Source: Cavenderia fasciculata (lineage: Eukaryota > Evosea > Eumycetozoa > Acytosteliales > Cavenderiaceae). Taken from it: DNA of 64,000 nt. The stretch lies in the NCBI RefSeq assembly GCF_000203815.1, contig NW_004457642.1, positions 1 through 64,000 of the forward strand. The letters run 5' to 3'. Position 1 is the first letter of the stretch. Every line of letters begins with the position of its first letter. Below the pieces are notes generated by a model. It saw only the letters and a program-made list of their open reading frames with translations, did no database searches and was not told the origin of the DNA. The position numbers and the translations under genes were made by a program. Of the stretch, positions 21,902-34,183 are shown in pieces.

Positions 21902-22382
21902 ATGATTTTAAAATAAATATATTCCAATATCAAATTTGGAATAAATATATTTAGCTATATCAATCCTTTTGTTTTTTTGTGTAGTACAATTATGATAGTT
22001 GATCTTGAAATTTATAATCGATATAGTTGATGTTTTTGTAGTTTGGATATAATAGTTTCTTCTTGTTCTTTTTTCACCATTTTTTCATCTATTCATCTAA
22101 ATAGCAAAAATATAGAGATAAGTTAATTGGTAATGATGATGAAGAAATGGAATTGAATCTCTGAAAACAATTTCTATAGATTGTGACAATGGTTATTATT
22201 AGATTAGAATATGTATATATTGGGCTAGATTAATCTCCCATTTATATATTATTAATATATATTAATAATTGTTAACAATTATCAAATGGATAATTATAAA
22301 TAGACTATAAACCAACTAGTTTTAAAATATAAAATATTAATAATAATTCTAAACCAACTATTTTAAAATACTATAAACAAAA
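21902..22382. promoter_or_regulatory. Spacer with promoter of CBM49 copy 3 (TATAAATA at 22295-22302)
   Basis: The TATA octamer lies 88 bases before the ATG. The surrounding bases differ from copies 1 and 2. An imperfect inverted repeat (tatattattaatatatattaata) lies near 22243-22266. No other gene is seen. Confidence 0.55.
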
Positions 22383-22763
22383 ATGAAAGTTATCTTTGCC
22401 TTGTGTGTTATGTTACTTGCCTTGTCAGTTGCTGCTGCTCAACATCACAACGACATTACCATCAGTCATACCTTGATTGGTAGTTGGACCGATTCTCACA
22501 CTGGTGAGTGTTTCTCCCAATACGATGTCACCATCACCAACAAATGCAATAGTGCTCGTGTCTGCTCTCTCTGCATTGGTACTGATGCCACCTGTCGTCT
22601 CCGTGATAATAATGCCATCTGGAATGTTGTCCGTCTTTCCAATGGTGATATTACTCTCCCAGCCAACCAAACCATCAATGCCGGTGCCTCGTACACTTTT
22701 GGTTACATTGTCCATGGTACTGCCGTCCCAACACTCTGTGTTAAATCTGTAAACTTTTGTTAA
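22383..22763 (+). CDS. Secreted CBM49 cellulose-binding protein, copy 3
   Basis: This is 126 residues: signal peptide (1-19), then a single CBM49 domain (QYDVTITN, IWNVVRLSNG, LPANQTI, SYTFGYIVHG). It differs from copy 2 by scattered changes (HTLIGSWTDSHTGE) and ends SVNFC instead of SVSFC. The array ends here; the following spacer shows no fourth copy. The uniform length and preserved cysteines of all three show that each is under selection. Confidence 0.88.
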   Translation: MKVIFALCVMLLALSVAAAQHHNDITISHTLIGSWTDSHTGECFSQYDVTITNKCNSARVCSLCIGTDATCRLRDNNAIWNVVRLSNGDITLPANQTINAGASYTFGYIVHGTAVPTLCVKSVNFC

Positions 22764-23718
22764 ATAAAATGATCATGTGATGGTCAGTACACATACTGTG
22801 TTTACCAAATTAAACCAAGGTTGGTTGAGTTGTTTGTCTCTAGCTAGAGAACACTATGAAATAATGATCTTTAGCTTGAGACATTTCTCAGGGGGTAGTC
22901 ATCGACTAACGTGATCACCCAATCTCTCTTATTATTGATCATTATTTCATAGCGTCTACAAGTGTAAATCTTTAAATTCTGTGCCAATTTCTTCCAATCA
23001 TCCCTAGGAACTTGGATCTTTTGAATGATGTATGTTTGAAGAAAGGAGCCCCTGTGATTCAAACCTACAGAGGAAAAAGTACCTATTCCAAAGAATTCAC
23101 ATTGATATTGTTACTAGAGTACTTTTAGAAAAATACCATGGTAAATCTGTAGTGATTATCTGTATACTCTCTATAATGTATCGTCTAATACATACTCTAA
23201 AGTCTCCTCTTTAAAGATATGATTTTTAATAGATAGAGTGTTATCGCTCAAGCGATGAGAAGGAGCCGATAAATCCTCTATTCAAAAAACTGTTGCAATC
23301 CTTATTAAGGACATAGAGATTAACCTAAAACCACATACCAAACAAAGTTTGGGCACTACGAATACCTAGTAATCACATGCGAGTTGAAGAATGAACACTT
23401 GCAATTACTTATACACATAAACCATATCTTTTATCTTGGAATCGCCATGAGAATCTCAATTGTCTCTCTGATTGATAACCTGTAATGCATAACACCAACT
23501 CTTTAATCTATACAATTGATATAAATACAAATAAAAAGTAGGTGAAAGGAATAATTATCTCTTAGTGTTCTCTTTTGTTGCTTTTATTTAATACTAAAGA
23601 ATCATCAATGATTTTTGTTGAAGTATTTTCGTGGTCATTTTTGTTTGTTCATTTTCATAAATATATTTTATATTAAATAATAATAAAAATAATATTAATA
23701 ATAAGCAAGACAAGATAG
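22764..23718. other. Spacer with a hairpin-forming inverted repeat and degraded coding-like minus strand
   Basis: A perfect 16-base inverted repeat, ctatgaaataatgatc, lies at 22854-22869 with its complement at 22937-22952. Next to it a minus-strand frame (about 23062-22871) reads 63 residues including QVPRDDWKKLAQNLKIYTCR. It has a plausible splice acceptor before it but no start, so it may be an exon of a decayed gene or transposon. I recognise no family. The rest to 23718 has no believable ORF. Confidence 0.4.
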
Positions 23719-26194
23719 ATGATACTACGAAACAGAGATATATTAATACTATTGATAAGTTTGGTAGCTGTCTTGGTATCACTGTATACTCATCAAGACT
23801 ATAGTCTCCATCTATCTCTTATACTGCCCATCGATAGCAACAACTATGAAAACAATCATTTCCCACAACCTCATGAACTATTACCTCAACCAATCATTAC
23901 TGATTTAAATGGTGATCAAAGAAATCGTATGTACATTCTATACATATATATATATATCTATATATATCTATCTTGCATATGTATGTATGTATGTATCAAA
24001 CTAATCATCTTGTTTTTTTTTAGAAATTATATATGTAACAAATGATCAAAAGATTAGAATAGTAGATCCATTATATGCAATCAATAATATGAATACAAAC
24101 AATGAAAATGGTAGAATAGTTGGTAGAAATGATATTATTTATGAAGCATCACTTTCATCTAAATTTGGTATATCTAGTGGTAGAAGACCTGTTGCTCTAA
24201 AGACTGGTTATACAACTCCCAGCGGTACAGCTGCTAATAGAGAACAAGTCATTGTAGTTGTATTAGATGATTGGAGTGTACTATGTTATAATAGTCGTTT
24301 GAAACCACTATGGGAGAGTTTTATAATTGATGATATTCCAAAGAATCATTATCTATCGTATGTCAAACATCAATATTCAATATAACTATATATAATCTAT
24401 CTTTACTCATATTCTTGTTTATATTTTATATGTTTTAGTGAAATAGCAATTGATATAATACCAATTAATTTAAAAGAGGGAGATCAAGGATTAATAGTTT
24501 TGGGTGGTCGATTAGAACCTGTTGGCAATGGAGTGGGACACAAGCCACATGTAATGCCTGCGATTGGAATAGACCCAAAGAAATATATGGATAATGATTA
24601 TCTATCCGATGGAGAGTTTACAGGATACGATCCAAATGAAGAGGATGTTGGTGGTGGTGAACATCAAGGAGAAGGACACGATCATAAAGATGAAGGTGGA
24701 TTACATGGTCGTGACGAATCACACTTTTCATATTATGCATTGGATGCCAAGACAGGTGCAAAGAGATGGAGTCATGAAGAGAATGATTTCAAACCAAAGA
24801 ATGTACATTTAGACGAAGAATACCATGGTGAAAAGAGACATAGTTACAAACAACACATCATCTCATTGATGGATCATGAAGGAGAGGTTAATTGGAAATT
24901 ATTCAAGGATAATATGCTTGACCAACTTCCACATTCTTGGTCATCTAGGTATGACACTAAACTACAATCAAATCATTTTACAAAGAGTAAAAAGTCTGGT
25001 CAAAGTAACCAGGGTGGTAATACTCCAAGCACGTCGGGTACTGGAGGAAAAGAATGGGAAAATTTGTTTGGTCAACAAAGTCAGAGTCAAACAACGCAAC
25101 AACGATGGAATCAAGAAGAATCAAATGTTATAGTATCACATCATCGTCATGGGATAGAGGTTATTCATATTAGTTCAGGTCGGACTCTTTGCAAACTGTT
25201 GTTGGAGGGAACTGATGCGCATCGGTCATTGACGAGTCACCATTACATTGTCTATGTTGACTTGGATGGCGATGGTATGGTGGATCAGGTGCACTCGGTG
25301 ACTGGTGATCCGGTCGGCTCAGTCTCTTCGTTTAGTCGGTCGAGTAGACAAGATGTGTGTATGGGTATGGCGTTGGCAGGTCTGCCACCCCGCGACCACC
25401 TCTTTAACAAGAGTATATGTGGATGGACCTCTCAACTCGACTTTTTCTGGCCGGCTGGGTTCCGGTCATCCGGTAACTCGATCGACGGTCTCGACAAGAG
25501 CAAGCGTGTCTCATATCAGACTGTTCGACCAGCCGTCTTTAACGCAGTCTACTCGTTACGACCAACCCACAAAGACACGGTATTCCTCGTTAATTCGGGT
25601 AAGATCAATAGTGTCAACTCGCGTGGCTACACTAATTGGAATATCGATAGTCCAGCAACATGGTCACGTAACAATATCATCATCCATCATCCCTCGATCC
25701 AACCATTCAACATTGCCACTCAACCACATCAAACTGATCAACAAGTGCTTGCTATTGGTGAATCCATCGTCATTCTATCAGCATCTGATGGTTCAATTCT
25801 TTTACAAAAGAAAATTAAATCAATTTCATTTAATAATCAAAATAATAATGGAAATGGAAATAATAATGTATTACCAACAGCACCACCTATTATTGGAGAT
25901 TTAAATCAAGATGGTATTAATGATATTATAGTTCCAACATTGTCAGGTTACTATATCTATAATCTAACCAAAGGATATAGTACATTCCTATTTTCATGTT
26001 TTACAGTGATTATCATTGCCACTCTACTTGTCACTGTCATCCTATCCAAACAACAATCTTTAAAGAAATCCAACCAAAATAATAATCCATATCAACTAAA
26101 CAAAAGAAATCAAAGTAATAATAATAATATTAGTAATAATCTTTCATCAGTATTTACAAAAAATATATTAAATAATAAACGTTCAACTGATTGA
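23719..26194 (+). CDS. FG-GAP repeat membrane protein (beta-propeller ectodomain)
   Basis: The three exons 23719-23926, 24024-24357 and 24439-26194 give 765 residues. A signal anchor lies at residues about 8-22 (ILILLISLVAVLVSL) and a second membrane helix near the C-terminus (FSCFTVIIIATLLVTVILS), followed by a basic, Asn-rich tail. Between them are FG-GAP/calcium-loop repeats with D-x-[ND]-x-D patterns: ITDLNGDQRN, VYVDLDGDGMVDQV, IGDLNQDGINDIIVP. Such repeats form integrin-alpha-like propellers. A His/Glu/Asp-rich insert (GGGEHQGEGHDHKDEGG) near residue 240 could bind metal. Likely a surface or endomembrane protein; ligand unknown. Plant DEX1-like proteins share the layout, but orthology is not shown. 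Confidence 0.8.
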
Positions 26195-26273
26195 TTGAAC
26201 CAACTTTGATTAGTTTGATTGATTTTAAAAAAAGTAAAAGTATTTTTGTATTATTATTATTATATATTTCTCT

Positions 26274-26803
26274 CTAAGCATCTGATCCTCCTTTTGTTTC
26301 TTGATATGCTCTATATTCTGATGGTCCTCCTGTATTATTATTATTATTATTTTGATTGTTATTATTATTATTGTTATTAATCTTTTTGTTTTTTGGTTGT
26401 ATTATATCGTTTATTCTTTTATTCTTTTCATTCATATATTCTTTTCTTGAGATTGCCCATGCTGACATACCAGCAATAGTAAATGCGACACTAAATTAAA
26501 TTAATGAAATAGATAGATAGATGTAAGTCAATGAATTAGTCTTGCTTGCTTGCTTGCATGATCAGCTGCCAACATCATCTTCATCAATCACATGATCATG
26601 TCCTTCCTTCCTTCTTTCCTTTTTGCAATTAAAATTTATATATCAGCAAGAAACATAGTCAAAACAAGGTTACAATGTACATTGATGATATATAAACTTA
26701 GGTATAATCATTTGTGATGATGATGATGATAATGCAGTTGCGATCATCAATGATAAGTGGATGATTCCTACAATCCCCAAACTACACTCTTTGGTGAATT
26801 CAT
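26274..26803 (-). CDS. Tiny single-pass membrane protein (possible DUF4748-like), two exons
   Basis: On the minus strand exon 1 is 26803-26772 (MNSPKSVVWG plus two bases) and exon 2 is 26490-26274, joined by a 281-base GTAGG...TTTAG intron. The product is 82 residues. The start reads KSVVWGFVAFTIAGMSAWAISRKE: a short membrane helix followed by a basic segment, then an Asn-rich tail. The pattern lysine-serine-x-x-tryptophan-glycine before a helix recalls the small DUF4748-type proteins of fungi, an inference from memory. Exon 2 is certain as an open frame; exon 1 is chosen because it restores frame and a sensible helix. Convergent with the FG-GAP gene. Confidence 0.5.
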
Positions 26804-28630
26804 TCTTCTCTCTATATATTTATCTGTATATAATTATAACAATGATACTTTGTTGTTTTTTGATGATGCTACTTGTGATAATTCAGTGAACGTTTGAATG
26901 GAATCGGATTGTTCGAACAAAAAAAAAAGAGGGAAGTCGATGAAGAGTGAGGGTGTTTGTTTTTTTTTATTTTTTTTATTATTTTTTTCCCTGTTGTCAC
27001 GCAAAAAATGTGTTCATTAGCCCGTCAAAATTAGAATTGAAGGTCATTCTCTCATTAACTTTATAGGTAAAGAATTGACCTGTGATGAAATAAATTAACT
27101 ATTCGAGGGCACTGTCGTGTCTCTTGGACATTGTTGTACACAGAGAGAATATTTGTGTTTATTGTATCATATAATATAGACATTAGACAACTACAAGATA
27201 GAAGAAGAAGATAGAAGAAAGAAGAAAGAAAGAAAGAAAGTGTAGAGAGTGCAATCGACAGAGTATATTTGTTACCAACCTATCATACTATATTATAATA
27301 TATTACACATCCATTATCAACATCATATCATCACATATATAATATATATATTATAATATAATAGGTTAAAAACAAATATACAGAAAAGAGAAATTAGAAA
27401 GTAGAAGAGAGAGTATTTTTTTTTTTTAATTTTAAGCTATGCTTGTTTGTTATTGTTATTGTTGTTATTGTTCTGTGTGCATCAGTTTGATAGCAGCTCC
27501 CTCCCCTTTGACCGCACAGTCACACAGTACAGTTTGAAGAAGATGATAATTAATCAACAAATAGAGACTACTAGTTTTATAGGTAAAAAAATTTATTATG
27601 TGCGTGCAAATAAATACATAGATACAGTTTCAGTTGGCAAGCTGAAAAAAAAAAATAACACACACAGCAAGCATAGCGAAAAAAAAAATTCAAAAAAATT
27701 CGAAAAAAAAACAATTTAATAATTATTGTTTTTCACCACCAAACTCCCAATAACAACTACGATATGGATATAATATGGATATGATATGATATGATATCAT
27801 ATCTTTTGTTCCTCTCCCATCTCCTTCCCACCATCATCATCATCATCACCACCACACCTCAGAGTGATCAACTTAACTCTTGATTGACTTGATATTGATC
27901 GATTGGAAATAATAATACTTTCCAGTCTTTTTTTTTTTGTTTCTTTGGATCTTTTTCTCTCTCTGTGGAACAATGAAAAATAACTATGATGATGATGAAT
28001 TAATTAACTAATATTTATTTATTTATTTTAGGTTAGGTGTGTCTTTACAAAAGTCCTTTTAATATAATATATTCTATATTATTATTTGCCGAAAAGAAGA
28101 GAGAACCAAAACACTACCACCAACCATCATTGTTTATCATATTTATTATTTCCCTTTTTTAATATTTTTTTGTATTTATCAGATCACCTACAATCAAATC
28201 ATTTGATAGTAGTTCCAACCAAAATACCTTTCTCCACCCCATTTCTATAATACTATCTTTTTTTTTTTACTATTTTTTTTTTTAGATATCCTAACAACAT
28301 ATCACAATCACAACACACACACACAACACAGTTTAAAACTTTTTTTAATCAAAAAAACATCCGATTATAACTAAACAACAACAACACAACAAAACAACTA
28401 CAAAACAAACAAAGTTTTATAAATTAATATTTTATAAATCAATTTGAAAGAAAAACAAACCAAAAAAAAAAAAAACAAAAATCCAACAACAACAAATATA
28501 TTTTTCCACCCCACAATTATATATTTCCTTAATATTATTACATTCATCATCAATTTAATAATAATTTAAAAAACCCCAAAAAAACAAACAAAAAAAAACA
28601 TATATATATAAATAACATACAGAGAAAAAA
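26804..28630. promoter_or_regulatory. Long spacer and 5' leader of RNA polymerase II large subunit
   Basis: This is 1.8 kb of AT-rich sequence with many homopolymers, GA repeats near 27200-27240, a palindromic gatatgatatgatatgatatcatatc region near 27779-27804 and CA runs near 28310. Short frames such as that near 27447-27719 have simple composition and are rejected. It probably holds the promoter and a long leader. Confidence 0.5.
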
Positions 28631-31600
28631 ATGGCGACTATTCCACATTCAACCGCAGAGTTGAGAAAAGTTAAAAAGGTTCAATTTGGTATTCTAAGTC
28701 CCGAAGAGATTGTAAGTGCTCAAAAACATCAAATGAATAATAATTCCAATTAATATTTATTTATGATGTATTAAACCAAATCTCTTCTCTCCTTCTCTCT
28801 ATCTATCATTTTTACAGAGAAACATGTCTGTAGCATTGATTGAACATCCAGAAACATATGAGAATGGTAAACCAAAACTCGGAGGTTTGGTCGATCCCCA
28901 TATGGGTACTATAGATAAACACCAAAAATGTGCTACATGTTCAGGTACAATGGCCGAATGCCCTGGTCATTTTGGCCATCTTGAACTTGCCAAACCTGTA
29001 TTTCACATTGGATTCATTGATACCGTATTAAAAATCGTTAGATGTGTTTGTTTTCATTGTTCAAAACTTTTAACAGATACAGTAAGTAGAGGAAAAGGAA
29101 AAGAAAAAGGAAAATCAATCAATATATAAATATTAATCTTTTTATTTTTAATTTTTTTAGAATGATTCACATTTTAGACAAGCATTAAAAATTAGAAATC
29201 CAAAAAGAAGATTAAATGCAATTTTGGATATATGTAAAACCAAAAAAGTATGTGATATTGGACAAGAAGAAAAGGATAGAGAACACGATCTTAGCAAGAC
29301 CGACGAGGAATTGGATCGCAAGCCACACTCACATGGAGGATGTGGTAATTTGCAACCAAAGATTACCAAGGAAGAACTCAAGTTTATTGTAGAGTTTAAG
29401 GACGTGGCCGACGAAACGGTAGAGAAAAAATCGATCCTTTCAGCCGAGCGAGTACATAATATATTAAAGAGAATCAGTGACGACGACGCCCGTTCAATGG
29501 GTCTGAATCCCGACTGGGCACGTCCCGACTGGATGGTAGTCACTGTGCTGCCCGTCCCACCACCACCTGTCCGTCCTTCGATTATGATGGACACTGCCTC
29601 GAGAGGAGAGGATGATTTGACACACAAGCTCGCCGATATTGTAAAGGCCAACCGTGAACTCAAAAAGCAGGAAAAGAATGGTGTCCCCGCGCACATTATC
29701 ACCGAAGCCACCCAATTCCTTCAGTTCCACGTTGCCACCTATGTCGACAATGAAATCCCAGGTCTTCCCCAGGCGCAACAGAGAAGTGGACGTCCACTCA
29801 AATCGATTCGTCAGCGTCTCAAGGGCAAGGAAGGTCGTATCAGAGGTAATTTGATGGGTAAGCGTGTCGATTTTTCTGCGCGTACCGTCATTACTGCCGA
29901 TCCCAATCTGTCGATTGATCAGGTTGGTGTCCCCCGTTCCATCGCACTCAATCTCACATATCCCGAAACCGTCACCCCATTCAATATCGATAGAATGAGA
30001 GAGTTGATTCGTCGTGGTCCCGACGAGCATCCCGGTGCCAAATACGTCATCCGTGAGGACGGCCAACGTTTTGATTTGCGTTTTGTCAAGAAACTCACCG
30101 ACACTCATCTCGAAGTCGGTTACAAGGTCGAGCGTCACGTTCAAGACGGTGACGTTGTCATTTTCAATCGTCAACCATCGCTCCACAAGATGTCTATGAT
30201 GGGTCATAGAATCAAGGTCATGCCCTACTCGACATTCCGTCTCAATCTTTCCGTTACCACCCCATACAATGCCGATTTTGATGGTGATGAAATGAATCTT
30301 CACGTTCCACAAACACTCGAAACACGTGCCGAGGTCATCGAAATTATGATGGTACCACGTCAAATTGTATCGCCACAATCTAATCGTCCAGTCATGGGTA
30401 TCGTACAAGACTCTTTGTTGGGCAGTCGTCTCTTTACAAAGAGAGATACATTTATCGAACGTGACCTCATGATGAACATATTAATGTGGTTGCCATCTTG
30501 GGACGGTAAGATTCCACCTCCAGCCATCTGGAAACCCAAGAAATTGTGGACTGGTAAACAAATCTTTTCTCTCATCATTCCCAAGATCAATTTGACTCGT
30601 TTCACAAGTACACACAATGACAAGGAAAAGGAAAAGTCAGAGATGGCTTCCGACACGGTTGTCATTATCGATCAAGGTGAACTCATGTCTGGTATTCTTT
30701 GTAAACGTTCTCTTGGTTCGGCCAACGGTTCCATTATCCACGTCGTCCAAAACGAACATGGTCATGAAGCCACCCGTTGCTTTATCGATCAAACACAGAC
30801 AGTCGTCAACAGTTGGCTCATCAGCCACGGTTTCACTGTCGGTATTGGAGACACTATTGCCGATTCTGCTACCATGGCCAAGGTACAAAACGCCATTACA
30901 TCGGCCAAGACACAAGTAAAAGAGCTCATTATCAAGGCCCAATCCAACCAATTCGAGTGTCAACCCGGTAAGAGCATGCTAGAGTCTTTTGAAAAGGAGG
31001 TTAATCGTGTGCTCAACACGGCCAGAGATGATGCCGGTACCAGTGCACAAAAGTCGCTCCAAGAATCCAACAATGTCAAGGCCATGGTAAACGCCGGTTC
31101 CAAGGGTTCTTTTATCAACATTTCGCAGATGATGGCCTGTGTCGGTCAGCAAAACGTCGAAGGTAAGCGTATCCCATTCGGCTTTCAAAATAGAACATTG
31201 CCACATTTCACAAAGGACGACTATGGCCCCGAGAGTCGTGGTTTTGTCGAAAACTCGTACCTCAGAGGTCTGACGCCCCAAGAGTTCTTTTTCCACGCTA
31301 TGGGTGGTCGTGAAGGTCTCATCGATACGGCCGTCAAGACGTCCGAAACCGGTTACATCCAGCGTCGTCTCGTCAAGGCTATGGAGGATGTGTCTGTGCG
31401 TTACGATGCCACCGTCCGTAACTCGCTCGGTGACGTTATCCAGTTTGCCTATGGTGAGGACGGTTTGGACGGCTGTTCCGTTGAAACCCAATCATTTGAC
31501 TCGTTGAAAAAGGACAATAACGACTTTGTCAAGATGTTCAAGCATCAGATCGACCGTCTCGACTATGGCGACAGCTGGATGGATCCGTTGGTCGTCGAAG

Positions 31601-34008
31601 AGATTCGTAATGACGCAACCATCCGTGAAACACTCGACCGCGAGTTTAAGCGTCTCGAGTTTGACCGTCACCAAATGCGTACCGAGATTATCCCAACTGG
31701 CGAGTCGTCATGGCCACTTCCGGTCAATTTGAAACGTCTCATCAACAATGCCCAAAAGATCTTTTCCATTGACTATCGTACCATCTCTGATCTCAACCCA
31801 GCCACTGTTGTAACTGCCATCGACCGTCTCATTTCACGTTTACGTATTGTTCCACACCAAGAGCCGATCGGTCTTTCTTCAGAAGAAGAGTTGGAGCGCC
31901 AACACTATGACAAGGCGTGGAACGAAACACATCAAAATGCTACCATGTTGTTTGCCATCTTGCTTCGTTCGACATTTGCATCACGTCGTGTACTCGACGA
32001 GTTTAGATTGACATCCAAGGCATTTGAATGGGTGTGTGGAGAAGTCGAGAGCAAGTTTATGACATCGCTTGCCAACCCAGGTGAAATGGTTGGTGCACTT
32101 GCCGCCCAGTCTATTGGTGAACCTGCCACACAAATGACGCTCAACACGTTCCATTATGCTGGTGTGTCGAGCAAAAACGTCACACTTGGTGTACCACGTC
32201 TCAAGGAAATTATCAATGTCGCCAAGAATGTCAAGACGCCCTCGCTCACCATCTACTTGCAGCCCGATATTGCCCGTGACTCTGAAAAGGCCAAGTCGGT
32301 GCAATGCCAACTCGAATACACCACCATGGCCCGTGTCACGGCGGCCACCGAGATTTACTATGACCCCGAGCCAAACACCACCGTCATTGAAGAGGATCTC
32401 GAGTTTGTCACGCGTTACATGATGTTGCCAGACGAGGAGATCAACGAAGGTGCACTCTCTCCCTGGTTGCTGCGTGTCGAACTTGACCGTGAAATGGTAA
32501 CCGATAAGAAGCTGTCTCTCTATGAAATCACACAATGCATCAAGAAGGATTTCGACAAGCTCAACTGTATTTTTAGTGATGATAACGCTGACAAGCTCAT
32601 TATCCGTATCCGTACCATCATGGACAATGAAAACAAGGAATCGGCCAATGACGACGACGACACCTTTTTGCGTCGTGTCGAGTCGATGATGTTGTCGCAG
32701 ATGGTTCTGTGTGGTATTCCAAACATCAAAAAGGTCTTTATGAGAAACGATGACCGTAGCATGATCAACCCCGACACGGGCGCCTACTACACCAAAAAGG
32801 AGTGGGTACTCGATACGGACGGTGTCAACTTGCTCGAAGTCATGAGTCATCCAGACGTTGACTTTTCGCGTACAGTATCCAACGATATCGTCGAAATCAT
32901 CCAAGTACTCGGTATTGAAGCCGTACGTAACGCCCTCCTCAAGGAACTTCGTGCTGTCATTTCCTTTGATGGTTCCTATGTCAATTACCGTCATCTTGCC
33001 ATGTTGGCTGATGTCATGACCTACCGTGGCCATCTCATGGCCATCACTCGTCACGGTATCAATCGTGTAGAGTCGGGTCCACTCATGCGTTGTTCGTTTG
33101 AAGAGACGGTCGAAATTCTCATGGAAGCTGCCCTCTTTTCAGAGACGGACAATATCTGTGGTGTCACTGAAAATATCATCCTCGGTCAATTGCCACCACT
33201 CGGTACTGGTTCATTCGAAGTCTATCTCAACCAAGACATGATCAAGAATGCTCATTCCATCTCGTTGCCCGAGCCAATGGCCATCACCTACCCAGACACC
33301 CCTTCCAATACAGGTGGTCAAACACCTTCATACGATGGTGGATCCACTCCATATCACCATCAATTCAGCTCCTTTGAAGCTCCATTCTCGCCATTCAATG
33401 AAGCCTATCGTGGTGACTTTTCTCCTTCATACTCGCCCAATTCCCCAGGTCGTGGAGGATCGGCAAGTGGCTATTTCCCTGCCTCTCCAAGTTACTCACC
33501 AACCTCCCCAAGCTATTCACCAACCTCCCCATCATACTCTCCAACTTCACCAAGTTATTCACCAACCTCTCCCTATTATTCCCCAACTTCACCAAGTTAT
33601 TCACCAACCTCTCCATCATACTCACCGACCTCACCAAGTTACTCACCAACTTCACCAAGTTATTCTCCAACTTCTCCAAGTTATTCCCCAACTTCGCCAA
33701 GTTATTCCCCGACCTCACCAAGTTATTCTCCAACCTCGCCAAGTTATTCACCAACCTCTCCATCATACTCTCCAACTTCGCCAAGTTATTCTCCAACTTC
33801 GCCAAGTTATTCACCTACCTCTCCATCATACTCACCTACTTCACCAAGTTATTCACCAACCTCCCCATCATACTCTCCAACTTCGCCAAGTTATTCCCCA
33901 ACTTCTCCAAGTTACTCTCCAACTTCTCCAAGTTATTCCCCAACTTCACCAAGTTACTCTCCAACATCACCATCATACATGCCATCATATAATCAAACCA
34001 AAAAATAA
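28631..34008 (+). CDS. polr2a: RNA polymerase II largest subunit (RPB1)
   Basis: The three exons 28631-28711, 28818-29081 and 29161-34008 give 1730 residues. It is the catalytic core of nuclear mRNA synthesis. Visible parts in order: the N-terminal zinc clamp ([17 protein letters not shown], then CFHC); the active-site loop [12 protein letters not shown] near residue 485 with the three Mg-binding Asp; the funnel and bridge helix ([20 protein letters not shown]); the trigger loop ([22 protein letters not shown]); and the C-terminal heptad domain. Codons end strongly in C, as in highly expressed dictyostelid genes; this bias also opens long meaningless frames on the opposite strand. Both introns are near the start. 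Confidence 0.98.
33493..33975 (+). repeat. CTD: 23 tandem YSPTSPS heptads of RPB1
   Basis: The 483 bases encode exactly 23 uninterrupted heptads. All are consensus except one YSPTSPY (fifth). Less perfect units (YSPNSPG and ASPS) precede it and [10 protein letters not shown] closes it. The heptads are phosphorylated during transcription and recruit capping, splicing and 3'-end factors. Synonymous codons vary between units, so the array is old and kept by selection. Confidence 0.97.
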
Positions 34009-34183
34009 CAAAACAACTATTAACTAAAATAATAATAATAATAATATAATAAAAATATAATATAAAATAATAATAATATTATTATAACTCCCAAACAAAA
34101 TATATAGAGAATATATATAAATAATGTCTTTGTTTTTTTTTTTTGTATTAATATATTTGTTTTATTTTTTAATTTTCTTTCTA

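Noticed and set aside
23719-26194. Integrin alpha chain
   Set aside because: FG-GAP loops and C-terminal helix fit loosely, but there is no integrin cytoplasmic GFFKR motif and an N-terminal anchor is present; kept as FG-GAP membrane protein.
27447-27719. 90-codon frame before RPB1
   Set aside because: Low-complexity leader sequence rich in homopolymers, no homology.
31981-33054. Long minus-strand open frame (357 codons) opposite RPB1, with others at 29494-30408 and 30979-31491
   Set aside because: They mirror the strong C/G-ending codon bias of RPB1 on the other strand, have no start context, splice signals or family likeness.
33493-33975. Repeat array that might be taken as CRISPR or minisatellite
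   Set aside because: It is in frame inside RPB1 and encodes the well-known CTD heptads.
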